Shown: positions 1-11,942, counted from the stretch's first letter. The stretch is 64,000 bases of DNA from Halomonas sp. M20 (GCF_020622265.1 NZ_JACNMQ010000001.1:744001-808000); one strand, 5' to 3'. Made by a program: numbers and translations. Notes: generated by a model from the sequence alone, not told the origin.

Positions 1-26
1 TTGCTTGTCGGTATCAGGCGTGAAAC

Positions 27-63
27 AAAAAAAGCGGATGATCTTGGATCATCCGCTTTTTTT
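27..63. terminator. Bidirectional intrinsic terminator downstream of dolP
   Basis: A perfect 10-bp stem (GCGGATGATC at 34-43, GATCATCCGC at 47-56) with a 3-base loop is flanked by an A run on the left (27-33) and a T run on the right (57-63). It can therefore stop transcripts from either side. It lies just after the dolP stop codon, so it ends the minus-strand lpoA operon. It probably also ends a plus-strand gene outside the window. Confidence 0.9.
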
Positions 64-96
64 GATGCTTGCTTTCCAGCCTTGAAAGGATAGCGC

Positions 97-677
97 TCAG
101 TCGAGATAGTCGAAAATCTTGATGACGCGCTGTACGCCGCTCACTTGTGAGACGATGTCGACGACTCGTTGGCCTTCTTGCCGGGACACCATGCCCATCA
201 AGTAAACGGTGCCGTTCTCGCTAACGACCTCCACATGGCGGGAATCTATATCTTCGCTGGACGCCAAGCGCGTCTCGATATTGGTTTCCAGCCAGTTGTC
301 CGTCATGCGCTGGGTAAACGGCAGGTTTGCAGCGATCGTCAATTCGTTGTGTACCTGGCGTACCTGGCGGGTATTCTGCGCGATTTCGCCGGCTTTATCC
401 TTGAGCTCCTGGCTAGGAACTTGTCCGTATAGCAATACGACGCCATTGAAGCTATTGACCCCGACCCGGGCGTCGCCCAGTCGCGCGTCATTACTTTCCA
501 TGGCATCTTGAATCTTGCTTTCGATACTCCCGTCCTCGACGCGCATGCCGGCAGTACGGGCACCATAATCCTCCCCTTCAGGAGAGGGCGTAGTGGCGTT
601 GTTAATAACCGAGCATCCGCCTAGCCCCAGAGCCAGGGCAAGTAGAACCGGGGTAATTAGTGGTTTTTTCATCGTCA

Positions 678-678
<1 letters not shown>
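97..678 (-). CDS. dolP: BON-domain outer-membrane lipoprotein DolP (YraP)
   Basis: A 193-aa predicted lipoprotein. A short signal peptide ends in a lipobox (LGGC, Cys at residue 22), followed by two BON domains at roughly residues 50-115 and 125-192. DolP homologues sit at the outer membrane, bind anionic phospholipid near division sites and support envelope integrity. The gene is last in the minus-strand order lpoA-yraN-diaA-dolP, the same as in E. coli. Its start overlaps the diaA stop. GTG 681, ATG 678 and ATG 672 are all possible; ATG 678 was chosen. Family and context are clear; only the exact start is uncertain. Confidence 0.92.
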
Positions 679-1649
<971 letters not shown>

Positions 1650-1663
<14 letters not shown>

Positions 1664-3440
1664 CAAGAGGTTCCAGCCGGGTAAATCCCGATAGGGGTGG
1701 CTGTGGTACGCCATCGACAAAGCGCGCCCAGGGCATGTCGCGATGAATGCGATGATCGGGCCCCGCCTTCAAGATGCCGGTAGTGCCGTACAGTTCGTTG
1801 CCAGGCAACAGCTTGAGCAAGGGCAATCTACGGCCTAGCTCATAAGCATCCACGCCCATGGCATTGAGTTTGAACAAGGCAGAATCGGTGTTGTCACGTA
1901 GTCCCCGGTAGCTGTCGACGAAAGGCAAGGCGTCGCTGCCTCCCACCGCTGCATCCGGAATCATCCAGGGAATATCGATGAACGTGACGCCATTTAGATC
2001 GTGATCGGCCTGGGGCTGCAAATGCCCTGCAAATAAATGCGAGGTGGCATAAATAGGCAGATTGCCAGCATAGAAGAACTTCAGTGTCGGGGGTACCTGG
2101 CGGGCGTAATCCGGCAGGGCAAGCAGGAAAAGCATGTCCAGATCGCGTCGAGCACGCTCGCCCCGCACATCGAGCAGTGGGCGTACTGCGTTTGCCACCA
2201 TGCCTTCGGGGTCGTAATTGATGGCACTGGCGATCTCACCACCTTGCTCCCGCCAGGTTTGTTGGAATGCTTCACTGACACGACGACCCCAGGGGTTGTT
2301 GGGTATCAGCAGGCCAGCCTTGCGATGGCCATCCAGTCTGGCGCGGCGCGCTACCTGCCGAGCTTCATCTTCAGCGGAAAGGCCGAACTGAAACAGGTTT
2401 TCGGCGTGGTTCTTGTCGCTCGTTCCATAATTGAGAGCCAGGGTAGGCAGGGGGACCTCATTGCCGAGTTCCAGACGCGAGACCGTATCCTTGTCCAACG
2501 GTCCAATGACGACTTGCGCGCCGTCCATGGCGGCCCGGGCATAAAGCGTATCCAGATCTGCGTCGCGAGTATCGTAAAAGCTCAGCTGCGGCGTTTGTTC
2601 ACCCTGATCCAGGGCGCTCATGTGACGTACTTGCATTCCCTCGCGAATGGCCTCTGCGACATTGGACAGGGGGCCGGATTGCGGCAGAAAGACGGCTATA
2701 TGACGTACTTCTTCGCCACGTAGGTCGCGCAACGCCCGAAGATCTTCCGGCAAGCGCCTGGCAGCAGGGTGATCGGGGTATTGCTGGCGCCACTGCTCAA
2801 GATGAGTGAATAGGCGCTCCACGCTGCTACCATTGCGCCGCTGCACTTCGATAAGCGCCACCCAGCCTTGGGTAAGTTCATCGTAGGACCTTGCTAACCG
2901 GTCGATGGAAGAGCCTCGCAGACGGGTCAGTTGTTTCCAGATGGCGTCATTGAGATCGAAAGGCGCCTCCTGGCGCTGCAAAGCGATCAGCTGTTCTGCC
3001 GCATCTGCCGGTTGTCCGGTCAATCCCAGACCAAGCCCTCGGCGGTACATCAATGTTTGAGCATCGTCGGTGGAAATGGCCAGATTGCTATCCAGTAGTG
3101 CCGTCGCCCGCAGAACGCTCTGGCCATCTTCCTGTTCCAGGCCGAGATAGGAGAGCAACAGGGCCCAGCGAATGCGTTCATCGCCTTGCAACTGGTACTC
3201 GTCGATATCACCGGCGACCTGTAGCGACTGCGTCAAGTCGCCCTGGCGTGCTAGGATATCTGCGGCCTCGAGTCTTGTCATTGCCGCTTCCCGGGCGCCT
3301 TGATCCTGTGCCTGACGCAGCAGTTCAGCAGGTTCCCTGCTCACCGGCGCGGATTCTATCGAGGTTTGTTGAGCGGCACAGCCGGCCATCATGAGCGCCA
3401 CTAGCCCAGTACCAAGGAGTCGTCGCAGTGATTTGTGCAT
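1650..3440 (-). CDS. lpoA: Penicillin-binding protein activator LpoA
   Basis: A 596-aa outer-membrane lipoprotein. The signal peptide ends in the lipobox MMAGC (Cys21). It is followed by an N-terminal TPR-like helical domain and, from about residue 245 (IAVFLPQSGPLSNVAEAIREG), a periplasmic-binding-protein-like domain. In E. coli LpoA reaches through the periplasm to activate PBP1A transpeptidase activity. Start ATG 3440 has AGGA upstream at good spacing; an in-frame ATG at 3464 would put 8 residues before the signal peptide. First gene of the lpoA-yraN-diaA-dolP operon, divergent from rsmI. Confidence 0.93.
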
Positions 3441-3554
3441 GGTGTCCGTTTCCTTGTCTTGCACGGAGTTCGATTGGATGACGATGAGTTCGACCTGCAG
3501 GGAAACATGCCTGCGACGGGCGCCAACGATAGTGCATCACGTCGGTATTGAACC

Positions 3555-4424
3555 ATGACCGCATCTGCCAGTGGCACATTGTACGTGGTGGCCACGCCGA
3601 TTGGTAACCTCGATGATCTCTCTGCGCGTGCCATTCAAACACTGGCAAGCGTTAACCTGATAGCTGCCGAAGATACCCGGCATTCGGCACGGCTGCTACA
3701 CCATTTGGATATTCGCACGCCGTTGTTGTCGCTACATGAGCACAACGAGACCGGGCGAGTCGAACAGCTTGCTCAGCGCCTTGAGCAAGGAGACGATCTT
3801 GCGCTGATCAGCGACGCGGGTACGCCACTGATTTGTGATCCCGGTTTTGTGCTGGTTCGGGCCTTACGCGAGCGAGGCGTACATGTGGTTCCCGTTCCAG
3901 GGCCTTGCGCCTTGATCGCTGCCTTGTCTGCGGCAGGGCTGCCGACGGATCGCTTCCTTTTCGCCGGTTTCCTGCCGGCCAAGGACGGCGCAAGAAAGAC
4001 CATGATTCAGTCGATGAGCGAGCGCGAAGAGACACTGGTATTCTATGAATCGCCCCATCGCATTCAAGCCACGTTGCGCGCCTTTGGCGAACTTTTAAAA
4101 GATCGCCAGCTGGTAGTGGCCCGAGAACTGACCAAGACATTCGAGACCTTTCTCGAGGGCACAGCAGCCCAATTACTGGCACGAATGGAAGAGGATTCGA
4201 ACCAGGCTCGGGGCGAATTCGTCATCATGGTGGCCGGTGCCCCCGTTCAGGTTAGCGAGACCACGACTCTGGAGGCGCATATGCTCCTGAATGCGCTGCT
4301 CGAGGAAGGAGTCGGGGTCAAGCAGGTGGCGGCGATCGCAGCACGGCTTTTAGGCGGGCGCAAGAAAGTCTGGTACGACCAGGCGTTGTCTCTCAGGGAG
4401 GATAGAGACAAGAATGACAGCTGA
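3555..4424 (+). CDS. rsmI: 16S rRNA (cytidine1402-2'-O)-methyltransferase RsmI
   Basis: A 289-aa SAM-dependent methyltransferase of the tetrapyrrole-methylase fold. It methylates the 2'-O of C1402 in the 16S rRNA decoding centre, together with RsmH whose gene lies about 500 bp downstream. Diagnostic motifs are TLYVVATPIGNLDDLS at the N-terminus (residues 8-23), AAEDTRHS, LISDAGTPLICDPG and PGPCALIAALSAAGLPTDRF. Length matches the family. Its divergence from lpoA over a short gap is the E. coli arrangement. Confidence 0.96.
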   Translation: MTASASGTLYVVATPIGNLDDLSARAIQTLASVNLIAAEDTRHSARLLHHLDIRTPLLSLHEHNETGRVEQLAQRLEQGDDLALISDAGTPLICDPGFVLVRALRERGVHVVPVPGPCALIAALSAAGLPTDRFLFAGFLPAKDGARKTMIQSMSEREETLVFYESPHRIQATLRAFGELLKDRQLVVARELTKTFETFLEGTAAQLLARMEEDSNQARGEFVIMVAGAPVQVSETTTLEAHMLLNALLEEGVGVKQVAAIAARLLGGRKKVWYDQALSLREDRDKNDS

Positions 4425-4431
4425 GACACTA

Positions 4432-4461
4432 TTGTTATCGTCTCCCTGGCGCTGCTATTCT
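4432..4461 (+). promoter_or_regulatory. Predicted sigma-70 promoter of rnpB
   Basis: TTGTTA (4432-4437) and TATTCT (4456-4461) are separated by 18 bp and lie about 10 bp before the expected 5' end of RNase P RNA. It falls entirely between the rsmI stop and rnpB. Assigned from consensus match and position only. Confidence 0.55.
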
Positions 4462-4471
4462 TGCGCGCTTG

Positions 4472-4822
<351 letters not shown>

Positions 4823-4910
4823 CCCGAATTTTCGGGAATTGCTGAATAAATCTCCAAGCGGGATGAAGCGCAAGGCGCACGGCGATTCCCTCAATATCCC
4901 CGAGAATCAC

Positions 4911-5870
4911 ATGTCTCATCGCGTCACTGTTTCTTCGTCGTCCACCGACTATCGTCATGCCAGCGTGCTGCTCGAAGGAGCCGTCGACACCTTGGTGCAT
5001 GACGCCGATGGGGTATATCTGGACGGCACCTTTGGTCGCGGTGGGCATTCCCGAGCGATTCTGACGCGGCTGGGCCTCAAGGGACGCTTGCTTGCCATCG
5101 ATCGCGACCCCCAGGCGCTGATGGAGGCGCGGCACATCGAGGATCAACGTTTTTCGATATTTGCCGATACCTTCAGTCATCTGGGCGATATTGCCCGGGC
5201 TCAGGGGGTGCACGGTGAGCTTTCCGGCATATTGCTGGATGTCGGCGTCTCCTCGCCGCAGCTCGACGATCCAGAGCGGGGTTTCAGCTTTCTACGGGAC
5301 GGACCCCTGGACATGCGGATGGACCCCGAGAGCGGCGAGAGTGCGGCCCAGTGGCTGAGTCACGCCAGCGAGGCGGATATCACCTGGATATTCAAGAGCT
5401 ACGGTGAAGAACGCTTTGCCAAACGCATGGCTCGTGCCATCGTCGAACGGCGGCGTGAAACCCCTATTTCCCGTACCGGCGAACTGGCGGAACTGCTCAA
5501 GGCCGCGCATCCTGCCTGGGAGAAAGGCAAGCATCCAGCGACTCGCGCTTTTCAGGCGCTGCGTATTCATGTCAATCGTGAGCTCGAGGAATTGGATGAG
5601 GCGCTAGAAGCTGCACTCGAGGCGTTGGCGCCGGGCGGTCATTTGGTGGTAATCAGTTTTCACTCTCTGGAAGACCGTCGGGTCAAGCGCTTCATTCGAC
5701 ATCATGTGCGGGGCGATACTCATCTTCCTCGAGGTATGCCGGTGCGGGACGACCAGCTTGCGCGACGCCTGGAAGCGTTGGGTAAGGCACGCCGTCCCGG
5801 TCGGGACGAAGTCGAGGACAATCCGCGAGCTCGCAGTGCGGTGATGCGCGCGGCTCGCAAGATCAACTGA
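4911..5870 (+). CDS. rsmH: 16S rRNA (cytosine1402-N4)-methyltransferase RsmH (MraW)
   Basis: A 319-aa methyltransferase that adds the N4-methyl group to C1402 of 16S rRNA. Motifs seen: [11 protein letters not shown] at the N-terminus, the SAM-binding [11 protein letters not shown] (38-48), [12 protein letters not shown], and [15 protein letters not shown] near the C-terminus. The open frame runs back into rnpB (4776), which cannot be coding, so ATG 4911 is chosen from family length; the ribosome-binding site is weak (GAGAA). First gene of the dcw cluster; no mraZ lies between rnpB and this gene. Confidence 0.95.
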   Translation: MSHRVTVSSSSTDYRHASVLLEGAVDTLVHDADGVYLDGTFGRGGHSRAILTRLGLKGRLLAIDRDPQALMEARHIEDQRFSIFADTFSHLGDIARAQGVHGELSGILLDVGVSSPQLDDPERGFSFLRDGPLDMRMDPESGESAAQWLSHASEADITWIFKSYGEERFAKRMARAIVERRRETPISRTGELAELLKAAHPAWEKGKHPATRAFQALRIHVNRELEELDEALEAALEALAPGGHLVVISFHSLEDRRVKRFIRHHVRGDTHLPRGMPVRDDQLARRLEALGKARRPGRDEVEDNPRARSAVMRAARKIN

Positions 5871-5876
5871 AGATAT

Positions 5877-6194
5877 ATGGTGCAAAAAAAAGCAAAGGCG
5901 TCGAAGGGTGTGGCGCATCGGCTGTGGGGCTGGCGACAATTGGCGGTACTGGTATTGATGGTGCTGGTGCTGGCCAGTGCCCTGGCGGTAATCACCACTG
6001 CTCATCTTACCCGGGTGCAGTATGCGCGACTGCAGCAGCTGGAGCGCAGCCAGGATCAGCTGCAGACGAAATGGGGGCAGCTGTTGCTGGAGGAGAGTAC
6101 CTGGTCGGCGCCTTCTCGCATCGAACGGCTGGCCAGTGAGCGCCTGGACATGCACGTGCCCGAGCTGGATGAAATCAGGGTGATTCGCCGATGA
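5877..6194 (+). CDS. ftsL: Cell division protein FtsL
   Basis: A 105-aa bitopic membrane protein: basic cytoplasmic N-terminus, one hydrophobic segment at about residues 20-43, then a short periplasmic coiled-coil (YARLQQLERSQDQLQTKWGQ) with leucine/glutamine heptads. FtsL joins FtsQ and FtsB and activates FtsWI in the divisome. It lies six bases after rsmH and overlaps ftsI by 4 nt, in the canonical dcw position. Sequence conservation in the family is low; assignment rests on topology and context. Confidence 0.92.
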   Translation: MVQKKAKASKGVAHRLWGWRQLAVLVLMVLVLASALAVITTAHLTRVQYARLQQLERSQDQLQTKWGQLLLEESTWSAPSRIERLASERLDMHVPELDEIRVIRR

Positions 6195-7897
6195 GCAAAT
6201 CGACCAAGGACGCTGCGTCTCGCGCTCAGACCGCTCCCATGGGCAGCGGACGTTATCGTTTCATCGTCTTTCTGATATTGGTGGCGCTGGCGGCCCTGGT
6301 GGGTCGAATCATTGATCTGCACGTTATCGATCGCCTGTTCCTGCAGGGTCAGGGCGATGCCCGCACGTTACGAGTCGAGACCATCGATGCCCACCGGGGC
6401 ATGATTACCGGCCGTTACGGCGATCCACTGGCGATCTCCACGCCAGTGGTCAGTCTATGGGCCAACCCCCAGGAGCTGCCAACGGACGGTGTGCAGCGCG
6501 CGCTACTGGCCAAGGCGCTGGACATGACTCCAAGTCAGCTCAATGAACGTATCGAACACTATGCCGACCGGGAGTTCGTCTATCTGCGTCGTCGCATGAC
6601 GCCATCGCGTGCCCAGCCAGTGCTCGACCTGAAAATCCCCGGTGTCTATCCACAGCACGAATACAAGCGCTATTACCCCTCCGGGGAGGTGGCGGCGCAA
6701 CTAGTTGGCGTGACCAACATCGATGATCGCGGGCAGGAAGGGGTGGAGCTTGCCTACAACGGTTTTCTTGCCGGCGAGCCAGGAAAGCGGCGGGTGATCA
6801 AGGATCGCAAGGGGCGTCTGGTGCGCGACCTGCACTTGCTGAAGGAAGCCAAGCCGGGGGGCAATCTTACCCTGGCGGTGGACTTGCGGCTGCAATACAT
6901 GGCCTATCGCGAGTTGAAGGCCGCGGTGGATGAACACGATGCGGATGGGGGCACCCTGGTGATGATGGATGCCCGCACCGGCGAAGTGCTGGCGATGACC
7001 AATCTGCCCTCCTACAATCCCAATAATCGCGTCGATATCGATGCCAATGGGCTACGCAATCAGGCAGTCACCGACGCCTTCGAGCCGGGGTCGGTGATGA
7101 AGCCCCTGGCGTTGTCTGCCGCCCTGGAAACGGAGCGTTTTTCACCCCAAACGGTGATCGATACGGCGCCGGGATACATGCGCCTGGACAATTACACCAT
7201 TCGCGATTTCCGCAACTACAAGGATCTGTCCATGGCGGGCATCCTGTTGCACTCCTCCAACGTTGGCATGTCCCGGGTGGCGCTACAGCTGCCGGATGAC
7301 GCTATCTGGAACCGCTATCACGCACTTGGTTTTGGGCAGGCGCCGGGCACCGGCTTTCCGGGCGAAACCACGGGCAGTCTGCCTACGCCATTGGGCTGGT
7401 CGGACAGCAAGCGCGCCTCTATGTCCTATGGCTATGGCGTTTCCGTATCCGCCATGCAGCTGGCAAGCGCCTACACCGCCATTGCCAACGATGGCAAACG
7501 CCTGTCACCGTCCTTGCTCAAGCAACCCACTTCGCCACAAGGCGATCAGGTGATATCGCCGGATGTCGCCAATGATCTGTTGCACATGCTCGAGGCCATT
7601 GCCCAACCTGGCGCCGGGGGGGCTCGGGCGGCGGTGCCGGGTTATCGTGTCGCCGGCAAGACCGGTACGGTGCGTAAGGTTACCCAAAGTGGATATCAGC
7701 AGAGTGCTTACCGTTCGCTGTTCGCCGGTATCGCCCCGGTCTCCGATCCGCGTATCGTGACCGTGGTAATGGTGGACAATCCTAAGAAGGGCGACTACTA
7801 CGGCGGCCTGATAGCGGCCCCGGTATTCAGTCGTGTGGTGGGCAAGGCGCTACGTCTACTCGATGTCCTTCCCGACAAGCAAGAGGCGCTTGAGTAA
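6191..7897 (+). CDS. ftsI: Peptidoglycan D,D-transpeptidase FtsI (PBP3)
   Basis: A 568-aa class B penicillin-binding protein, the septum-specific transpeptidase. A single membrane anchor lies at about residues 23-44, then a pedestal domain and a C-terminal transpeptidase domain. The catalytic triad motifs are all present: SxxK (Ser301-Val-Met-Lys304), SxN (Ser355-Ser-Asn357) and KTG (490-492). Length is typical. The gene overlaps ftsL at its start and its last base is shared with the murE start codon, implying tight coupling. Confidence 0.97.
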   Translation: MSKSTKDAASRAQTAPMGSGRYRFIVFLILVALAALVGRIIDLHVIDRLFLQGQGDARTLRVETIDAHRGMITGRYGDPLAISTPVVSLWANPQELPTDGVQRALLAKALDMTPSQLNERIEHYADREFVYLRRRMTPSRAQPVLDLKIPGVYPQHEYKRYYPSGEVAAQLVGVTNIDDRGQEGVELAYNGFLAGEPGKRRVIKDRKGRLVRDLHLLKEAKPGGNLTLAVDLRLQYMAYRELKAAVDEHDADGGTLVMMDARTGEVLAMTNLPSYNPNNRVDIDANGLRNQAVTDAFEPGSVMKPLALSAALETERFSPQTVIDTAPGYMRLDNYTIRDFRNYKDLSMAGILLHSSNVGMSRVALQLPDDAIWNRYHALGFGQAPGTGFPGETTGSLPTPLGWSDSKRASMSYGYGVSVSAMQLASAYTAIANDGKRLSPSLLKQPTSPQGDQVISPDVANDLLHMLEAIAQPGAGGARAAVPGYRVAGKTGTVRKVTQSGYQQSAYRSLFAGIAPVSDPRIVTVVMVDNPKKGDYYGGLIAAPVFSRVVGKALRLLDVLPDKQEALE

Positions 7898-9486
7898 TGC
7901 AGATTACCCATGAAAGGTTGGCGAGGGCGCTGAGGACACTCTGGTCCGAGGTACGATTGCCGGCGTCGTTGGACGTGGAATCGTCACAGGTGCTTGCCCT
8001 TACACGGGATAGCCGTGACATTGCTGCAAGCACCGATCCCACCGTATTCGTTGCCGTTCCAGGCGTGCAGATGGACGGACGCCGCTTCATTGATCAGGCC
8101 TTGAGTGGGGGGGCGACGCTGGTGCTGGCCGAGGCAGACGACTCTTCACAATGGGGCTTGCCAGATCAAGGGCTCTCTTCAGGTCAGGAGCAGATACTCT
8201 GGTTGCCGGGGTTGAGCCACGCCTTGGGGGAGCTGGGGCGCCATCTGTTCCAGGTGCCTGATAACCTTGAGCTGATCGGGGTGACCGGCACCAATGGCAA
8301 GAGCTCCGTGACCCACTATATTGCGGCACTATCCGAAAGGCTGGGCCGCCCCGCGGGCGTGATCGGCACCCTTGGTTGGGGCAGGGCAGGGCAGTTGATC
8401 GACAGCGGTCAGACCACGCCGGGCCCGTTGGAGCTGCAGGCAGCACTGGGCAGCATGGCGCAGGAGGGAGTTACCCGGGTGGCGGCGGAAGTGTCGTCCC
8501 ACGCCCTGGAACAGGATCGTCTGCTGGGTTGTCGCGTCACTGTGGCAGCGTTCACCAATCTTTCCCGGGATCACCTTGACTATCACGGCAGCATGGCAGC
8601 CTACGCTGCGGCCAAGGCGCGACTGTTCAAACGTCGGGAGCTCGAGCTTGCGGTGGTCAACGGTGACGATCCCCTGGCGCGATTGATGCTCGCCGGGTTG
8701 CCCAAGGGTGTGCGCGTATTGGCCTGCGGTGAACAGGAAGCGACCACCTTCCGAATGCTCGATTGGCAGCCTCACGCTCGAGGGCAGCGCGTGATGATCG
8801 CGACGCCCGACGGCGAGCGAGCCTTGGAAATGGCCCTCATGGGGCGCTTTAATCTCGATAATGTATTGCTGGCCATGGCGGTACTCTATGGGCTTGGAGA
8901 GAATCTGGACGCGCTTTGCAACGCTGCCGGCGAACTACTTCCCGTACCCGGACGCATGCAAACGATTGTTCAGCCCGATGCGCCCACGGTAGTCGTGGAT
9001 TACGCCCATACGCCGGCCGCGCTAAGCAACGCCTTGAATGCCTTGCAGGCGCACTTGCCGGGCGGTAGCCATGGGACAAGTCATGCTGGGGTTGATGATG
9101 CTTTCCAGGATGGAGCGAAGCTCTGGTGTGTCTTTGGCTGCGGTGGCGATCGCGATAGCGGCAAGCGGCCCTTGATGGCCGAAGCGGCCCAGGCATTGGC
9201 GGATCAACTGGTGATTACCGATGACAATCCGCGTAGCGAGGATCCGGCGACAATACGCGAGCAGATGCGCCAGGGCCTGTCTCCCGAGAATAGGAAAAAG
9301 GCCTGGTGCATCGAAGGGCGCGGCGATGCCATCGACCGAACCATTGCAGCCGCCGGCAAGAACGATGTCATTCTGATTGCCGGCAAGGGGCATGAGAATT
9401 ATCAGGAGATACAAGGACAGCGTATGCCGTTTTCCGATCAAGCCTGGGCCGAGGCGGCGCTGAGCAAGCGTGGAGCGCCGACATGA
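7897..9486 (+). CDS. murE: UDP-MurNAc-tripeptide synthetase MurE (meso-diaminopimelate adding)
   Basis: A 529-aa Mur ligase that adds the third stem residue to UDP-MurNAc-L-Ala-D-Glu in the cytoplasm. The ATP-binding loop GTNGKSS is at residues 131-137. DNPR (443-446), the motif that recognises meso-diaminopimelate rather than lysine, is present, so a Gram-negative type A1-gamma wall is expected. It is slightly longer than E. coli MurE; an extra acidic stretch near residues 388-405 (between HLPGGS and KLWCVFGCGG) accounts for some of this. Overlaps murF by 4 nt. Confidence 0.96.
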   Translation: MQITHERLARALRTLWSEVRLPASLDVESSQVLALTRDSRDIAASTDPTVFVAVPGVQMDGRRFIDQALSGGATLVLAEADDSSQWGLPDQGLSSGQEQILWLPGLSHALGELGRHLFQVPDNLELIGVTGTNGKSSVTHYIAALSERLGRPAGVIGTLGWGRAGQLIDSGQTTPGPLELQAALGSMAQEGVTRVAAEVSSHALEQDRLLGCRVTVAAFTNLSRDHLDYHGSMAAYAAAKARLFKRRELELAVVNGDDPLARLMLAGLPKGVRVLACGEQEATTFRMLDWQPHARGQRVMIATPDGERALEMALMGRFNLDNVLLAMAVLYGLGENLDALCNAAGELLPVPGRMQTIVQPDAPTVVVDYAHTPAALSNALNALQAHLPGGSHGTSHAGVDDAFQDGAKLWCVFGCGGDRDSGKRPLMAEAAQALADQLVITDDNPRSEDPATIREQMRQGLSPENRKKAWCIEGRGDAIDRTIAAAGKNDVILIAGKGHENYQEIQGQRMPFSDQAWAEAALSKRGAPT

Positions 9487-10850
9487 ACGCCTGTGGTCTG
9501 CAAACCCTCGGTGCAATCGCCGGTGCGCTGGCAGTGAACTGGGCCGGTGAAGATGCTGAAGTGAAGGCCATCGTGACCGATACCCGTGCCTTGCAGGCAG
9601 GTGACGTGTTCCTGGCGCTGGTCGGCGATCGCTTCGATGCCCACGATTTTCTTGCCGAGGCTCGCGGCAAAGGAGCCGTGGCCGCCATCGTCTCGCGTGT
9701 CGTTGACGATCCGTTGCCGCAATTGCAGGTGGCGGATACGAGGCTGGCGCTTGGCCTGCTGGGCCAGGCCCGGCGTCGCAGCTGGGATGGCCCTCTGGTC
9801 GCCATCACCGGCAATAGTGGCAAGACCACGGTCAAGGAAATGCTCGCGACGCTGCTGCGCCAACGCGGCGCCACTCTAGCAACGCGCGGCAATCTCAATA
9901 ACGACATCGGTGCGCCGCTTACCTTGTTGGATCTCAACAGCAAACATCGGCAGGCGGTGATAGAGCTGGGAGCCAACCACCTGGGCGAGATTGCCTGGAC
10001 CACGGCGCTTGCGCAGCCCCAGGTCGTTGTAATCACCAATGTTACCGGGGCCCATGTCGGTGAGTTTGGCGGTATGGGCCAGATCGCTCAGGCCAAGTCC
10101 GAAATTCTTGCCGGTCTGAATGAGGACGGGGTTGCCGTACTCAATCGCGACGATGCTTTTTACCCTTTTTGGTCGCGGCTCGCTGACACCCGCAAGATCA
10201 TTGATTTCGGCCTTTCCCCGGAAGCGAAAGTTCAAGCTACTAATCTAATTTGCGATGAGAGTGGTCATTATTCTTTCTCACTTATGTATGATGATGTCGT
10301 CTTGGGCCAGGTGAAGCTTCCTCTGCTCGGCGCGCATAATGTGAGCAATGCGTTGGCCGCTACGGCGGCCGCGCTGGCGATGGGGCTCACGGCGAAAGAA
10401 GTGATCGCGGGCCTGAATGAGCTACAAGCCTTGCCGGGCCGCATGACGCTGGTGGAAGGCATACGTGGGTCTCGTCTGCTCGATGATACCTACAATGCCA
10501 ACCCCGGCGCGATGAAGGCCGCTCTCGATGTGCTGGCACAGATGCCGGCGCCGCGTTGGTGCTTTCTAGGCGCAATGGGGGAGTTGGGCGCGGCGTCCGA
10601 TGCACTTCATGGCGATGTAGGACATTACGCCCGTGAGCTGGGCATCGATTTTCTCGGCACTCTGGGCGCCGCGGCAGAGTCTTCTGCGCTGGCCTTTGGC
10701 AGTTCAGGGTGTCATTTCTCGGACTGGGAGACGCTATTGCGTCATGCCCAAAACCATCTACCCCCCCGGGCCAGCGTGCTGGTCAAGGGATCGCGAAGTG
10801 CCGGCATGGAAAGGCTGATTGCCGCGCTACGTGTAGAACAATCAAGGTGA
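9483..10850 (+). CDS. murF: UDP-MurNAc-tripeptide--D-Ala-D-Ala ligase MurF
   Basis: A 455-aa Mur ligase that attaches the D-Ala-D-Ala dipeptide to complete UDP-MurNAc-pentapeptide. Motifs: ATP-binding GNSGKTT (110-116), the ELGANHLGEI helix, LNRDD, and DDTYNANPGAMKAAL near the C-terminal domain. The partner supplying D-Ala-D-Ala, Ddl, is encoded in the same cluster. The start ATG overlaps the murE stop. Confidence 0.96.
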   Translation: MNACGLQTLGAIAGALAVNWAGEDAEVKAIVTDTRALQAGDVFLALVGDRFDAHDFLAEARGKGAVAAIVSRVVDDPLPQLQVADTRLALGLLGQARRRSWDGPLVAITGNSGKTTVKEMLATLLRQRGATLATRGNLNNDIGAPLTLLDLNSKHRQAVIELGANHLGEIAWTTALAQPQVVVITNVTGAHVGEFGGMGQIAQAKSEILAGLNEDGVAVLNRDDAFYPFWSRLADTRKIIDFGLSPEAKVQATNLICDESGHYSFSLMYDDVVLGQVKLPLLGAHNVSNALAATAAALAMGLTAKEVIAGLNELQALPGRMTLVEGIRGSRLLDDTYNANPGAMKAALDVLAQMPAPRWCFLGAMGELGAASDALHGDVGHYARELGIDFLGTLGAAAESSALAFGSSGCHFSDWETLLRHAQNHLPPRASVLVKGSRSAGMERLIAALRVEQSR

Positions 10851-10859
10851 ACGCACGAG

Positions 10860-11942
10860 ATGTTGCTCTATCTAGCACACGTTCTAAGCGCCTATCAAAA
10901 TGCCTTTGCGGTTTTTGAGTATCTGACACTGAGAGCCGTTCTCGGCACCCTCACCGCGCTACTGTTATGTCTGTGGTTCGGCCCCATGATGATACGCCGG
11001 TTGGTGGAGCGTCAGATCGGCCAGGCGGTGCGCGACGATGGGCCTCAATCTCATCTATCCAAGGCCGGCACGCCGACCATGGGCGGCGCGATGATTCTCG
11101 TGGCCATGGCAATCAGTACGCTGCTATGGGGCGATCTGAGCAATCATTATGTATGGCTGACATTGATCGTTACCCTTGGATTCGGGGCGATCGGCTGGGT
11201 CGATGATTATCGCAAGGTGGTAGAAAAGAATCCTCGCGGTTTGCCGGCACGCTGGAAATACTTCTGGCAGTCGGTGCTGGGTCTTGGTGCAGCCGTGTTT
11301 CTTTACATGACGGCGGCGGGACCGGTGGAAACCAGCCTGATCGTGCCGCTGTTCAAGGAAGTCGTGATTCAGCTCGGGTTCTTCTACATCGTATTGACCT
11401 ATCTGGTCATCGTCGGCAGCTCCAATGCAGTCAATCTCACCGACGGTCTTGATGGCCTGGCCATCATGCCTACGGTCATGGTGGCCATGGGGCTTGCGGT
11501 ATTTGCCTATGCCAGCGGCAATGCGGTATTTGCCGAGTATTTGCACATTCCCATGGTGCCCGGTGCCGGTGAACTGGCGGTATTCTGTGGCACCATTGCC
11601 GGCGCCGGGCTGGGGTTTCTCTGGTTCAACACCTATCCGGCTCAGGTCTTCATGGGAGACGTGGGGGCGCTGGCACTGGGTGCGGCTCTGGGTATCGTTG
11701 CGGTGGTGGTGCGCCAGGAGATCGTGCTGTTCGTCATGGGCGGTGTATTCGTCATGGAGACCGTGTCGGTGATTCTGCAGGTGGGCTCCTACAAGCTCAC
11801 TGGGCGACGTATCTTTCGCATGGCGCCCTTGCATCATCATTTCGAGCTCAAGGGCTGGCCGGAGCCACGAGTCATCGTGCGTTTCTGGATCATTACGGTA
11901 GTGCTGGTCCTGATGGGGCTCGCCACGCTGAAGATTCGCTGA
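10860..11942 (+). CDS. mraY: Phospho-N-acetylmuramoyl-pentapeptide transferase MraY
   Basis: A 360-aa polytopic inner-membrane enzyme with about ten hydrophobic segments. It transfers phospho-MurNAc-pentapeptide to undecaprenyl phosphate, forming lipid I. Family motifs: [10 protein letters not shown] near residue 63, [16 protein letters not shown] with the Asp pair, [21 protein letters not shown] and [15 protein letters not shown] close to the C-terminus (metal/substrate His cluster). Length equals E. coli MraY. Confidence 0.97.
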   Translation: MLLYLAHVLSAYQNAFAVFEYLTLRAVLGTLTALLLCLWFGPMMIRRLVERQIGQAVRDDGPQSHLSKAGTPTMGGAMILVAMAISTLLWGDLSNHYVWLTLIVTLGFGAIGWVDDYRKVVEKNPRGLPARWKYFWQSVLGLGAAVFLYMTAAGPVETSLIVPLFKEVVIQLGFFYIVLTYLVIVGSSNAVNLTDGLDGLAIMPTVMVAMGLAVFAYASGNAVFAEYLHIPMVPGAGELAVFCGTIAGAGLGFLWFNTYPAQVFMGDVGALALGAALGIVAVVVRQEIVLFVMGGVFVMETVSVILQVGSYKLTGRRIFRMAPLHHHFELKGWPEPRVIVRFWIITVVLVLMGLATLKIR

